64,000 nt of DNA from Methylotenera_A sp046598525. Lineage in GTDB: Bacteria > Pseudomonadota > Gammaproteobacteria > Burkholderiales > Methylophilaceae. Below, piece after piece: positions 24,489 through 32,507 of the stretch. The translations under genes were made by a program, and so were the position numbers. The notes below the pieces were generated by a model. It saw only the letters and a program-made list of their open reading frames with translations. It made no database searches and had not been told where the DNA came from. The stretch is from assembly GCA_046598525.1 (NCBI GenBank), contig JBKJIJ010000008.1:276216-340215 (forward strand), read 5' to 3'. Positions within the stretch are counted from its first letter, which is position 1. Every line of letters begins with the position of its first letter.

Positions 24489-24579
24489 AAGATACCCAGT
24501 ATCTATTGTTAACTTTATATTAGTGTACAACACATTTTAGGCACTATGACTGGTTTTAAGTTGCTACATTTTAATTTTC

Positions 24580-26004
24580 TTAACTGCTTGCAATCTTTAT
24601 AATCTTAAGTGTATTTGTGCCACCCAAGCTGCCAATTGGCTCGCCAAATGTAAATAGAACCGTATCACCTGTCGCCACAGCGCCATTGGTCAGCAGTACT
24701 TGTTCCATTTCTTGCAAAATTTCATCCCTATTTTTATTCTCATGCTCAATTGGGTAGGGGAAAACATTGCGATGCAAAGTGAGTTTTCGGCGCGCGATTT
24801 TGTTTGGCGATAACGCATAAATCGGCGCACCGCTATCGGCACGCGATAGCCATTGTGCGGCATTACCCGATTGCGTTAATGCGGCAATCGCCTTCACATT
24901 TAGGTATTTAGATACATAAATAGTAGCCGCCGCAATCGCTTCATCCGTTTGCTGATGCGGTTCTGCGCGTTTTTGGCTAACGTTGGCAATTTCGTATTCT
25001 TTTTCGGCCTCTACGCAAATTCTATGCACTGCTTTAACCGTTTCTAGCGGATATTGCCCACTAGCGGTTTCAGCAGACAGCATGACGGCATCGGTGCCGT
25101 CTAGCACCGCATTCGCCACATCAGAAACCTCTGCTCTGGTTGGAATCGGGCTACTAATCATGGATTCCATCATTTGGGTGGCAGTAATCACCAATTTATT
25201 TTGCGCGCGTGCCATGCGAATCATGCGTTTTTGCAAGCCAGGTACAGCGGCATCGCCTACTTCTACGCCCAAATCGCCACGCGCCACCATAATCGCATCG
25301 CTCACGCCAATAATTTCTTTTAAATTATCAATAGCTTCTGCGCGCTCAATTTTTGCCACAATGCTGGCTGTGCCGCCAGCTTGCTTAACCAAGGCGCGCG
25401 CATGTTCAATATCTTTGGCCGATTTTGGGAAAGAGATGGCAATATAATCCGCCTCTAATGCCACTGCCGTTTTTAAATCTTCTTTGTCTTTTAAGGTTAA
25501 AGCATCGGCCGATAAACCACCGCCAGCGCGGTTAATACCTTTGTTATTACTCAGCACGCCGCCGCTTAAAATCACGCAGTGAATCTGATTGCCCTTAATG
25601 CGGTCCACTTGCATGGTAATGCGGCCATCATCCAGCAATAACACCACGCCTTCTGTCACTTCTTGCGGTAATGTTTTGTAATCCAAACCCACTTTGTCTT
25701 GATTACCCAGCTCGCAATCGGCATCTAATATGAATAAATCACCGGTTTTTACGCTGATTTTACCTAACTCAAATTTACCGATTCTGATTTTTGGGCCTTG
25801 CAAATCGCACAGCACACCTACTGGGCGGCCCAATTTTAGCGCGATATTGCGCACAATTTCGGCGCGGCTAATGTGCTCTTCAGCCGTGCCATGCGAAAAA
25901 TTAAGCCGCACTACATTAACACCCGCCGTAATCAGGCGCGCTATCATTTCTTCACTGCTGGAAGCTGGGCCTAGTGTGGCGACAATCTTGGTTTTACGTA
26001 ACAT
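24580..26004 (-). CDS. pyk: Pyruvate kinase
   Basis: Last step of glycolysis, PEP plus ADP to pyruvate plus ATP; 474 residues. Motifs: RKTKIVATLGPASS at the start, VVRLNFSHG, KIERAEAIDNLKEI with the catalytic Lys, MVARGDLGVEV and ITATQMMESMI. The C-terminal allosteric domain is present. It follows pgk on the minus strand, but a terminator lies between them (26079-26102). Confidence 0.97.
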   Translation of the reverse strand: MLRKTKIVATLGPASSSEEMIARLITAGVNVVRLNFSHGTAEEHISRAEIVRNIALKLGRPVGVLCDLQGPKIRIGKFELGKISVKTGDLFILDADCELGNQDKVGLDYKTLPQEVTEGVVLLLDDGRITMQVDRIKGNQIHCVILSGGVLSNNKGINRAGGGLSADALTLKDKEDLKTAVALEADYIAISFPKSAKDIEHARALVKQAGGTASIVAKIERAEAIDNLKEIIGVSDAIMVARGDLGVEVGDAAVPGLQKRMIRMARAQNKLVITATQMMESMISSPIPTRAEVSDVANAVLDGTDAVMLSAETASGQYPLETVKAVHRICVEAEKEYEIANVSQKRAEPHQQTDEAIAAATIYVSKYLNVKAIAALTQSGNAAQWLSRADSGAPIYALSPNKIARRKLTLHRNVFPYPIEHENKNRDEILQEMEQVLLTNGAVATGDTVLFTFGEPIGSLGGTNTLKIIKIASS

Positions 26005-26078
26005 CGTATTGTTGGTCCTTATTTAGTAGTTAAATCAATAGACCAGAAACTTGCTTCAAAATTATGTCATTCCAATAA

Positions 26079-26102
26079 AAAATGGGGCAACAGCCCCATT
26101 TT
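26079..26102 (-). terminator. Rho-independent terminator between pgk and pyk
   Basis: Stem AAAATGGGGC/GCCCCATTTT with AACA loop; on the minus strand it is followed by a run of T. It lies 24 nt after the pgk stop and 75 nt before the pyk start, so pyk either has its own promoter or depends on read-through. Confidence 0.88.
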
Positions 26103-26125
26103 AAATGAACTGAAAATATGTAAAG

Positions 26126-27307
26126 TTAAGCTTTTGCGCGGCTTTCTAAAATCTCTACGGCTGGCAAAGTCTTACCTTCTAAAAACTCTAAAAATGCGCC
26201 GCCAGCGGTTGAAATATAGCTAATTTTGTCGAAAATATCGTATTTTTGAATCGCTGCAATGGTGTCGCCGCCGCCTGCCAAAGTAAACGCTTTGGTGTTA
26301 GCAATGGCATGCGCAATGGTTTTGGTGCCTTCACCAAATTGGTCAAATTCAAATACGCCAACTGGGCCGTTCCAAACCACTGTGCCGGCGTTTTTAATAA
26401 TCTCTGCAATTTCATTAGCAGATTTCGCGCCAATATCAAAAATCATATCGTCCGCTTCAACAGAAGCAGCGTCTTTCTTCACTGCGATCTCATCAGCACT
26501 AAACTTTTTGCCGCAAACCACATCCACTGCAATTGGCACGGCTGCGCCTCTTTGGGTCATTTTATCCATTAAGGTGCGCGCCACTGGCACTAAATCATCT
26601 TCACACAGCGATTTGCCTACTTCAAAACCGGCTGCTTTTAAGAAGGTATTGGCAATGCCACCGCCAACCACCATTTGGTCTACCTTTTCAGACAAACTTT
26701 CTAAAACGGTTAATTTGGTTGATACTTTGCTGCCGCCCACAATCGCCACCATTGGGCGTGCAGGATTGAGTAAAGCTTTTGTTAACGCGTCTAATTCTTC
26801 TGCTAATAACAAGCCTGCACAGGCGATTGGCGCAAATTTTGCCACGCCATGCGTGCTGGCTTCGGCGCGGTGCGCAGTGCCAAAGGCGTCCATTACAAAT
26901 ACATCGCATAGCTTTGCATACGCTTGCGCGGTATCGTCTTTGTTCTTTTTTTCGCCCACGTTAAATCGGCAATTTTCTAAAACTACTAATTCACCTGCGG
27001 CCACTTCAAAACCACCGTTTACCCAATCTTTAACCAAACGCACTGCCTTATTTAATTTGGCAGAAATCACATCAACCACTGGTTTAAGCGAATTTTCTTC
27101 TGAATAAACGCCTTCTTCTGGGCGACCCAAATGCGATGTCACCATCACATGCGCGCCCTGCTTTAACGCATATTCAATGGTTGCCATGCTGGCCGAAATG
27201 CGCGCATCCGAAGTCACTTTGCCATCTGCAACAGGCACGTTTAAATCGGAACGGATGAATACGCGTTTGCCAGATAAATCTAAGTCAGTGATTTTGATAA
27301 ATTTCAT
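26126..27307 (-). CDS. pgk: Phosphoglycerate kinase
   Basis: Glycolytic/gluconeogenic kinase interconverting 1,3-bisphosphoglycerate and 3-phosphoglycerate. Motifs RVFIRSDLNVPV, THLGRPEEG, LLENCRFN-like VLENCRFNVGE, VGGSKVSTKLTVLESL, and VVWNGPVGVFEFDQF plus STAGGAFLEFLEG are complete. ATG at 27307 (MKFIKITDLDL, about 393 residues) is preferred over a TTG four codons upstream because GGGAAAAG lies at good spacing. It is separated from gap by the 118-bp palindromic repeat. Confidence 0.97.
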   Translation of the reverse strand: MKFIKITDLDLSGKRVFIRSDLNVPVADGKVTSDARISASMATIEYALKQGAHVMVTSHLGRPEEGVYSEENSLKPVVDVISAKLNKAVRLVKDWVNGGFEVAAGELVVLENCRFNVGEKKNKDDTAQAYAKLCDVFVMDAFGTAHRAEASTHGVAKFAPIACAGLLLAEELDALTKALLNPARPMVAIVGGSKVSTKLTVLESLSEKVDQMVVGGGIANTFLKAAGFEVGKSLCEDDLVPVARTLMDKMTQRGAAVPIAVDVVCGKKFSADEIAVKKDAASVEADDMIFDIGAKSANEIAEIIKNAGTVVWNGPVGVFEFDQFGEGTKTIAHAIANTKAFTLAGGGDTIAAIQKYDIFDKISYISTAGGAFLEFLEGKTLPAVEILESRAKA

Positions 27308-27350
27308 TACTTTTCCCAAAAGATTTAGTATTTAATTTGCTCACATTCAA

Positions 27351-27468
27351 TAACTGAGCGAGCTAGATGAGATACAAGGCGCACGGAACGCAAGAAGCGG
27401 AATGTACATTAGGTACATGAGCATTCTGAGTACCGCGCAACGCCGTAGATCGCTAGCGCAGCCAGTTA
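27351..27468. repeat. 118-bp imperfect palindromic intergenic element between gap and pgk
   Basis: The element begins TAACTGAGCGAGCTAG and ends CTAGCGCAGCCAGTTA, so its termini are inverted copies, and the centre AATGTACATTAGGTACATGA is itself a palindrome (TGTAC/GTACA). The two halves are imperfect reverse complements of each other. The right end supplies the gap stop codon (TAA at 27466-27468, minus strand). The form, a nested palindrome filling an intergenic gap, is that of a dispersed MITE-like or REP-like repeat; sequences of this style with GCGGAATGTAC...GTACATGAGCATT are known to me from betaproteobacterial genomes, but I cannot check copy number here. Confidence 0.75.
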
Positions 27469-28473
27469 TTTATCCGCAATATGTTGCACTAGACGGAGCA
27501 GGTTGCATGTATACCCATACTCGTTATCGTACCAAGCCACTACTTTTACAAATGTTGAATCTAGCATAATGCCTGCATCGGCATCAAACACGCTGGCGGC
27601 TGGAGCGCCTCTAAAATCGGTTGAAACCACTTTATCGTTGGTGTAAGCCAGCACATTTTTAAGCGCGCCTTTTGATGCGGTATGCATAGCTGCACAAATA
27701 TCAACATAAGTAGTCGGCTTAACTAATTCAACCGTTAAATCGACAACAGAAACGTTTGCTGTAGGCACACGCAACGCCATACCAGTGAGTTTTTTATTTA
27801 ATGCTGGAATCACCATACCTACCGCTTTAGCCGCGCCAGTGCTTGATGGGATAATATTTTCAAATACACTACGGCCGCCGCGCCAATCTTTATTGCTTGC
27901 GCCATCTACTACCATTTGTGATGCAGTTGCAGCGTGCACAGTAGTCATTAATCCGCGTTTAATTTCAAAGTTATCATTTAACACTTTTACAATTGGAGCC
28001 AATGCATTCGTCGTGCAAGAGGCAGCAGAAACGATTGATTGCCCTTTGTAGTCATCATGGTTTACGCCGTAAACAAGCATGGGTGTGTCATCTTTTGCAG
28101 GAGCCGATTGCACTACTTTTTTAGCGCCTTCGGCCAAATGGCCTTTGCAACCATCGGTGGTTAAAAACACGCCAGTCGCATCAATTACTACATCAACACC
28201 AGCGGCACCCCATTGAATATGGAATGGGTCGCGTTCTTTGCTGACTACAATTTTTTTGCCGTTAACCATTAAAGCGCCTTCTTTAGCACTGATAGTGCCA
28301 TTAAAACGCCCATGCACAGAATCGTATTGCAGCATATAAGCCATGTAATCAATATCTTGCATGCCATTGATGGCGACTACTTCAATATCTGCGAATTCAG
28401 CTTCTTGTATGACCGCGCGTAATGCCATGCGCCCAATGCGTCCAAAACCGTTAATGCCTACTTTAATTGCCAT
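27466..28473 (-). CDS. gap: Glyceraldehyde-3-phosphate dehydrogenase, type I
   Basis: NAD-dependent glycolytic dehydrogenase of about 335 residues. NAD-binding start IKVGINGFGRIGRMALRA, catalytic Cys in SAASCTTNALAP (Cys153 when counted from MAIK), and the C-terminal VKVVAWYDNEYGYTCNLLRL are all intact. Two ATG codons, 28479 and 28473, are possible; TTGGAATGAGC gives better spacing for 28473. The stop codon is shared with the end of the palindromic element. The gene begins 25 nt after the tkt terminator stem. Confidence 0.96.
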   Translation of the reverse strand: MAIKVGINGFGRIGRMALRAVIQEAEFADIEVVAINGMQDIDYMAYMLQYDSVHGRFNGTISAKEGALMVNGKKIVVSKERDPFHIQWGAAGVDVVIDATGVFLTTDGCKGHLAEGAKKVVQSAPAKDDTPMLVYGVNHDDYKGQSIVSAASCTTNALAPIVKVLNDNFEIKRGLMTTVHAATASQMVVDGASNKDWRGGRSVFENIIPSSTGAAKAVGMVIPALNKKLTGMALRVPTANVSVVDLTVELVKPTTYVDICAAMHTASKGALKNVLAYTNDKVVSTDFRGAPAASVFDADAGIMLDSTFVKVVAWYDNEYGYTCNLLRLVQHIADK

Positions 28474-28504
28474 GCTCATTCCAAGAATTAGAGGTTTACA
28501 AATA

Positions 28505-28534
28505 AAAAGAGCCTCAAGAATCAGAGGCTCTTTT
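28505..28534 (-). terminator. Rho-independent terminator between tkt and gap
   Basis: AAAAGAGCCTC/GAGGCTCTTTT, an 11-bp stem with an 8-nt loop and A/T flanks, 21 nt after the tkt stop and only 26 nt before the gap ATG codons. Because so little room is left for a gap promoter, it may act as a partial terminator or attenuator within a tkt-gap transcript. Confidence 0.88.
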
Positions 28535-28554
28535 CAGTACTATTTACTCAATAA

Positions 28555-30537
28555 TTACAACACTGACTTAACAGTGGCCACCACGTTTTCAACCGTGAAG
28601 CCAAAATGTTTCATCAATGCGCCACCAGGAGCTGATTCACCGAATGTGTCGATACCCACAACAGCGCCTTCTAGGCCAACATATTTACGCCAGAAATCCG
28701 TCACGCCAGCTTCAACTGCCACGCGCACAACGCCTGGAGTTAATACACTGTCTTTGTACGCTTTATCTTGACGATCAAATACGTTAGTTGATGGCATTGA
28801 AACTACGCGCACTTTAGTGCCTGCAGCGTTCAACTCAGCAGCGGCTTTAACCGCTAACTCAAGCTCAGAACCGTTAGCGATAATAATCACTTGTGCACCA
28901 GCTACATCAGATAACACATAACCACCTTTGCGCATTAAGGCAAATTGTGCAGCATCGTGTTTCATGCCTGGCACGTTTTGACGGCTTAATACTAAGCTAG
29001 ATGGACCATCTTTACGCTCAACCGCTGCAACCCAAGAAACAGCTGTTTCTGTAGAGTTACCTGGACGCCAAACATCCATATTTGGAATTAAACGTAAACC
29101 AGCGGTATTTTCGATTGGTTGATGCGTAGGACCATCTTCACCTTGACCGATAGAATCGTGTGTTAATACGGCAATGGTGCGTTGTTTCATTAATGCAGCC
29201 ATGCGCAACGCGCTTTTTGCATAGTCAGAGAACATATGGAATGTGCCGCCAAATGGTACTAAACCACCGTGCAATGCCATACCGTTCATAATCGCAAACA
29301 TACCAAACTCACGTACGCCGTAAGAGATGTAGTTACCTGGTTTTTTCGCATCAACGTGCACAAAGCTGCCAGTTGACGTTAAGTTTGAACCTGTTAAGTC
29401 AGCAGAACCACCTAAGAATTCTGGCAATAATGGTGCTAACGCGCCAATCATGTTTTGTGAAGCTTTACGTGTTGCAACACCTTCTGCTTTTTCGTTTGTT
29501 GCAGCAATAATCGCGTCTGTTGCTTCTTTCCAGTTTGCTGGCAATGTGCCAGACATACGGCGTGTGAACTCTGCCGCTTCAGCTGGGAAAGCGCTTGCAT
29601 AAGCCGCAAATTTGTCATTCCATGATGATTCAGCAGCAGCACCTTTAGCCGTTGCATCCCAACCAGCATATACATCTGCTGGAATCACAAATGGCTCATG
29701 CGCCCAACCAATGTTAGCGCGCGTAGCAGCTACTTCGTCTAAACCTAATGCAGAACCGTGGCAATCGTGGCTGCCAGATTTGTTAGGTGAACCCATACCA
29801 ATGACTGTTTTACAGCAAATTAATGATGGTTTATCTGTTACTAATTTAGCCGCTGCAATGGCCGCGCCAATAGCCGCTACGTCATGGCCATCAACAGATT
29901 GCACGTGCCAACCGTATGATTCAAAACGTTTAGCGGTATCGTCTGTGTACCAGCCTTCAATATGACCATCGATAGAAATACCGTTGTCATCCCAAAACGC
30001 GGTTAATTTGCCCAAGCCCCAAGTACCAGCAAGCGCACAAGCTTCGTGAGAAACGCCTTCCATCATGCAACCATCACCTAAAAACACATAAGTTTGATGA
30101 TCAACAATATCGTGGCCAGGTTTGTTGAATTGATGCGCCATTAGTTTTTCAGCCATTGCAAAACCAACACCGTTAGCAATACCTTGACCTAATGGACCTG
30201 TCGTTGTTTCAATGCCAGGCGCGTAGCCATATTCTGGGTGACCCGCACATTTAGAATGCAATTGACGGAATGTTTTTAACTCATCCATTGGTAATGCATA
30301 ACCTGTTAGGTGTAGCAATGAATAGATCAACATAGAACCATGGCCATTAGAAAGCACAAAGCGATCGCGATTTGCCCATTCTGGATTTTTTGGGTTGTGA
30401 CTTAAGTGGTTATTCCAAAGCTCTTCAGCAATTTCTGCCATGCCCATAGGCGCGCCTGGGTGGCCAGAATTGGCTTTTTGCACTGCATCCATTGATAACG
30501 CACGAATTGCGTTGGCTAAATCTTTACGCGTTGCCAT
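28555..30537 (-). CDS. tkt: Transketolase
   Basis: Thiamine-diphosphate enzyme of the pentose phosphate and, in methylotrophs, the ribulose monophosphate cycle rearrangements; 660 residues. Motifs: DAVQKANSGHPGAPMGMA, FVLSNGHGSMLIYSLLHL, the ThDP signature GDGCMMEGVSHEACALAGTW-like segment with later NN, and HDSIGQGEDGPTHQPIE. It leads the tkt-gap-pgk-pyk run. The 324-bp region upstream (30538-30861) shows no gene; it should carry the tkt promoter and, at its far end, the terminator of the next minus-strand gene. Confidence 0.97.
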   Translation of the reverse strand: MATRKDLANAIRALSMDAVQKANSGHPGAPMGMAEIAEELWNNHLSHNPKNPEWANRDRFVLSNGHGSMLIYSLLHLTGYALPMDELKTFRQLHSKCAGHPEYGYAPGIETTTGPLGQGIANGVGFAMAEKLMAHQFNKPGHDIVDHQTYVFLGDGCMMEGVSHEACALAGTWGLGKLTAFWDDNGISIDGHIEGWYTDDTAKRFESYGWHVQSVDGHDVAAIGAAIAAAKLVTDKPSLICCKTVIGMGSPNKSGSHDCHGSALGLDEVAATRANIGWAHEPFVIPADVYAGWDATAKGAAAESSWNDKFAAYASAFPAEAAEFTRRMSGTLPANWKEATDAIIAATNEKAEGVATRKASQNMIGALAPLLPEFLGGSADLTGSNLTSTGSFVHVDAKKPGNYISYGVREFGMFAIMNGMALHGGLVPFGGTFHMFSDYAKSALRMAALMKQRTIAVLTHDSIGQGEDGPTHQPIENTAGLRLIPNMDVWRPGNSTETAVSWVAAVERKDGPSSLVLSRQNVPGMKHDAAQFALMRKGGYVLSDVAGAQVIIIANGSELELAVKAAAELNAAGTKVRVVSMPSTNVFDRQDKAYKDSVLTPGVVRVAVEAGVTDFWRKYVGLEGAVVGIDTFGESAPGGALMKHFGFTVENVVATVKSVL

Positions 30538-30803
30538 TATTTTCTCCCTAATTTTAGCTAAACTGAACAGGCTCTTATTAATATTGAAACTAACTTAAAA
30601 CCTAATAGAAATTGCAAAAAAGCTGTTTTAAAGCTTGGTTTAATACACTTCTGGTAAAAGGGTAATTATTGCCTAATTAGCCATTTTCGGCAAGTTTCAA
30701 GCAGGCTTAATTTGGGATTAATACAACAGATTTGTAAAATGTTTTGTAGCAAAACCGCAATTGAATGCTTTGTTTTGGCTTAATTTGCGCAGCAAAAACG
30801 TCT

Positions 30804-30834
30804 AAAAGGCCAAATACTGTTGAGTACTTGGCCT
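30804..30834 (-). terminator. Rho-independent terminator after the PEP-CTERM-like gene
   Basis: Stem AGGCCAAATACT/AGTACTTGGCCT with a GTTG loop and one mismatch; on the minus strand it is followed by TTTTAGA. It lies 28 nt after the stop of the 104-codon gene. Confidence 0.75.
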
Positions 30835-30861
30835 ACTATTTTTACAAATTATTACTAACGA

Positions 30862-31176
30862 TTAAACAATGCGCCGGCTTGATCTCATCACAAAGCAAAA
30901 CAAAGCCGTTACGATTAACCAAGCCTGTGCTGGAATATTAGATGACTCGGCAAGGGAATTATCCTTATTGCTTGTTTGGCTGGCAGATTTTTTGCTGCTG
31001 TATTGCGCTGCCAAACTATCGTTTGAAGCTAGCCGAATCACAGGCGCAGAACCGCCCACTTTTGCACTACTGCCCATTTGAGAAACGCCGTTAAGCGCAG
31101 CCAAACTAATTGTTGGCGCCATAGAAACAGCGCCCAGTAAAACTAAAATCGTAAATTTTTTCTTCATATTTTGCAT
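30862..31176 (-). CDS. Small secreted protein with PEP-CTERM-like C-terminus
   Basis: I do not recognise a named family. The 104-residue product has a Sec signal peptide (MQNMKKKFTILVLLGAVSMAPTISLAA), a Ser/Gly/Lys-rich linker of about 50 residues, and a C-terminal tripartite tail: IPAQAW, a hydrophobic helix LIVTALFCFVM, and RSSRRIV. That layout (short Pro motif, helix, Arg cluster) is the layout of PEP-CTERM exosortase substrates, though the motif here is PAQAW rather than PEP. It may be a surface or exopolysaccharide-associated protein. MKKKF four codons in is an alternative start. Confidence 0.65.
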   Translation of the reverse strand: MQNMKKKFTILVLLGAVSMAPTISLAALNGVSQMGSSAKVGGSAPVIRLASNDSLAAQYSSKKSASQTSNKDNSLAESSNIPAQAWLIVTALFCFVMRSSRRIV

Positions 31177-31293
31177 CCAATTTTAAACAGTCACTTAAAG
31201 TGGTTTAAGCTATTGCAAATTAAATGCCAAATACAATATGTATATAAATCAATTAGTTATTTCATATTTTCGATTACTTAATGTCACGATTCC

Positions 31294-31305
31294 GACACTA
31301 GTGTC
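31294..31305. promoter_or_regulatory. 12-bp perfect palindrome in a 348-bp divergent intergenic region
   Basis: GACACTAGTGTC is a perfect dyad. The region 31177-31524 separates the PEP-CTERM-like gene (minus) from the BON gene (plus) and must hold both promoters; apart from this palindrome and AGAAGGA ahead of the BON ATG I see no feature in it. A 75-codon frame here has no family resemblance and is not called. Confidence 0.35.
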
Positions 31306-31524
31306 AATAAAATCTGCTTCAATCGCAAAGCCAAGTCAATTAAGTTTCTACCAAAAAATTTGGCTTAGCACCTGTAAGAATTTGCCAGAAAATTCCTACG
31401 GCAATATCAGCCAACAACTTATTCGCTATTTTTTTGAGATGCCTAGAATGGCGTTTATGGTCTAAACGACTTTAATTTTATCTTGATTTAAAACGTTGAA
31501 ATTTTTATATAGAAGGAATCCATC

Positions 31525-31833
31525 ATGAAAACAAACCTTAAAACACTATTAATCATCGGCGCATTAACAATGCCCATGGCCGCATTTGCAGCCGAAGGCG
31601 ACCCAGTGGCAACCAAATTAAGCGACACTGTAATTACCACCAAAGTAAAAGCTGAATTTGCAAAAGATAAAATGGTAAGCGCGTCTTACATTAAAGTGGA
31701 AACAGATAGCAACGGCCTAGTGCAATTATCTGGCACCGCAAAAACACAAGCCGAGGCTGATCAAGCCGTTGCTTTAGCCAAAAATGTTAAAGGCGTAACC
31801 GCGGTTAAAAGCGATATTGTGGTAACACATTAA
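31525..31833 (+). CDS. Periplasmic BON-domain protein (OsmY-like)
   Basis: A 102-residue protein with a signal peptide (MKTNLKTLLIIGALTMPMAAFAA) and a single BON domain: LSDTVITTKVKAEFAKDKMV, IKVETDSNGLVQLSGTAKTQAEADQAVALAKNVKGVTAVKSDI. BON domains bind phospholipid surfaces; single-domain periplasmic versions are often stress- or osmotically induced. A strong SD (AGAAGGAATCCATC) precedes the ATG, and a terminator follows, so it appears monocistronic. Confidence 0.92.
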   Translation: MKTNLKTLLIIGALTMPMAAFAAEGDPVATKLSDTVITTKVKAEFAKDKMVSASYIKVETDSNGLVQLSGTAKTQAEADQAVALAKNVKGVTAVKSDIVVTH

Positions 31834-31866
31834 TTAAAACGCTTTGTTTTAAGCTTTAGTTAAAAT

Positions 31867-31897
31867 AAAACGGGGCAAATGCCCCGTTTTATTTTTT
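31867..31897 (+). terminator. Rho-independent terminator after the BON gene
   Basis: AAAACGGGGC/GCCCCGTTTT stem with AAAT loop and a T-rich tail; nearly symmetric, so it can also serve the convergent RelE-type toxin gene, whose stop is about 30 bp away. Confidence 0.93.
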
Positions 31898-31924
31898 GTA
31901 CAAATTTTCACTAAAACTTAAAGC

Positions 31925-32191
31925 CTACCGTTTAAGTTCTTGATAAAAATTTTCATGAGTACCTAGCAATATCAAAGTAAGAGTTGCTGGATCGAAGGTG
32001 TAGGCAAGTAAATAGAACTGGGTATTACAAGTAAATTTATAAACAAATATATCGGCTAAATCGCCTTTTTTTTGCTCAACTAAACTAGGATTTTCACAAA
32101 CAACAACTACCGCCTTATTTACAGCCTGCCTTTGTGCTGGATGCAATTTTTTATAAGCACGCTTAAAACCGTTTTGCTGTAAAACTTGCAC
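31925..32191 (-). CDS. RelE/ParE-superfamily toxin
   Basis: An 88-residue basic protein with the RelE/ParE layout: two N-terminal helices (FKRAYKKLHPAQRQAVNKAVVVVCENPSL), a central strand with KKGDLADIFVYKFTCNTQFYLLAY and a C-terminal LTLILLGTHENFYQELKR ending. The GTHENFYQ end is typical of RelE-type proteins. The toxin gene is downstream of its antitoxin by 3 nt, the usual order for ParD/RelE pairs. Whether it cleaves mRNA or targets gyrase cannot be read from the sequence. Confidence 0.85.
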   Translation of the reverse strand: MQVLQQNGFKRAYKKLHPAQRQAVNKAVVVVCENPSLVEQKKGDLADIFVYKFTCNTQFYLLAYTFDPATLTLILLGTHENFYQELKR

Positions 32192-32194
32192 AGG

Positions 32195-32419
32195 TTAATG
32201 GGCACTTTCTGGCTCAAAAGGTGTTAGTTCAGATTCGCTCTGCGCTTTTGCAATCAGCAAATCACGCACAAAATCAATTGGCAAATCAGGATTGTCTAGT
32301 GCGGCTTTCCCAACCAACGCCCAAAACTCAATTTGCCCAGCAATCGTTCTACGCTCGGCTTTAGCATAGTTTTTTGCTTGCTCATGCAAGCTTTCATCAA
32401 TACGAATAGATTGTGACAT
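32195..32419 (-). CDS. ParD-like antitoxin
   Basis: A 74-residue product starting MSQSIRIDESLHEQAKNYAKAERRTIAGQIEFWALVGKAALDNPDLP. This is the ParD-like antitoxin family: a ribbon-helix-helix N-terminus and an acidic tail (SESELTPFEPES) that would wrap the toxin. ATG at 32419 is chosen because GGAAAAAATA precedes it and because the alternative upstream start would place coding sequence over the direct repeats expected to be the operator. Confidence 0.85.
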   Translation of the reverse strand: MSQSIRIDESLHEQAKNYAKAERRTIAGQIEFWALVGKAALDNPDLPIDFVRDLLIAKAQSESELTPFEPESAH

Positions 32420-32443
32420 TATTTTTTCCACAAATGTAGTAAA

Positions 32444-32461
32444 TTGCATCATATTGCATCC
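32444..32461 (-). promoter_or_regulatory. Direct repeat upstream of the TA pair, candidate operator
   Basis: On the minus strand GATGCAAT is repeated at a 10-bp step (GATGCAATATGATGCAAT) 25 to 42 nt ahead of the antitoxin ATG. Ribbon-helix-helix antitoxins bind such one-turn-spaced repeats, so autoregulation here is a reasonable inference. Confidence 0.45.
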
Positions 32462-32507
32462 AACCTATTCAGTCAAGCATTCGTCTTTAGAAGTGGTTTT
32501 AAACTAA

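Noticed and set aside
26259..27107. 282-codon plus-strand frame opposite pgk
   Set aside because: Opposite-strand shadow of a strongly conserved gene; sequence is Ser/Thr/Ala-rich nonsense.
31238..31465. 75-codon plus-strand frame in the PEP-CTERM/BON intergenic region
   Set aside because: No good ribosome site, no family features, and the interval must contain promoters for both neighbours.
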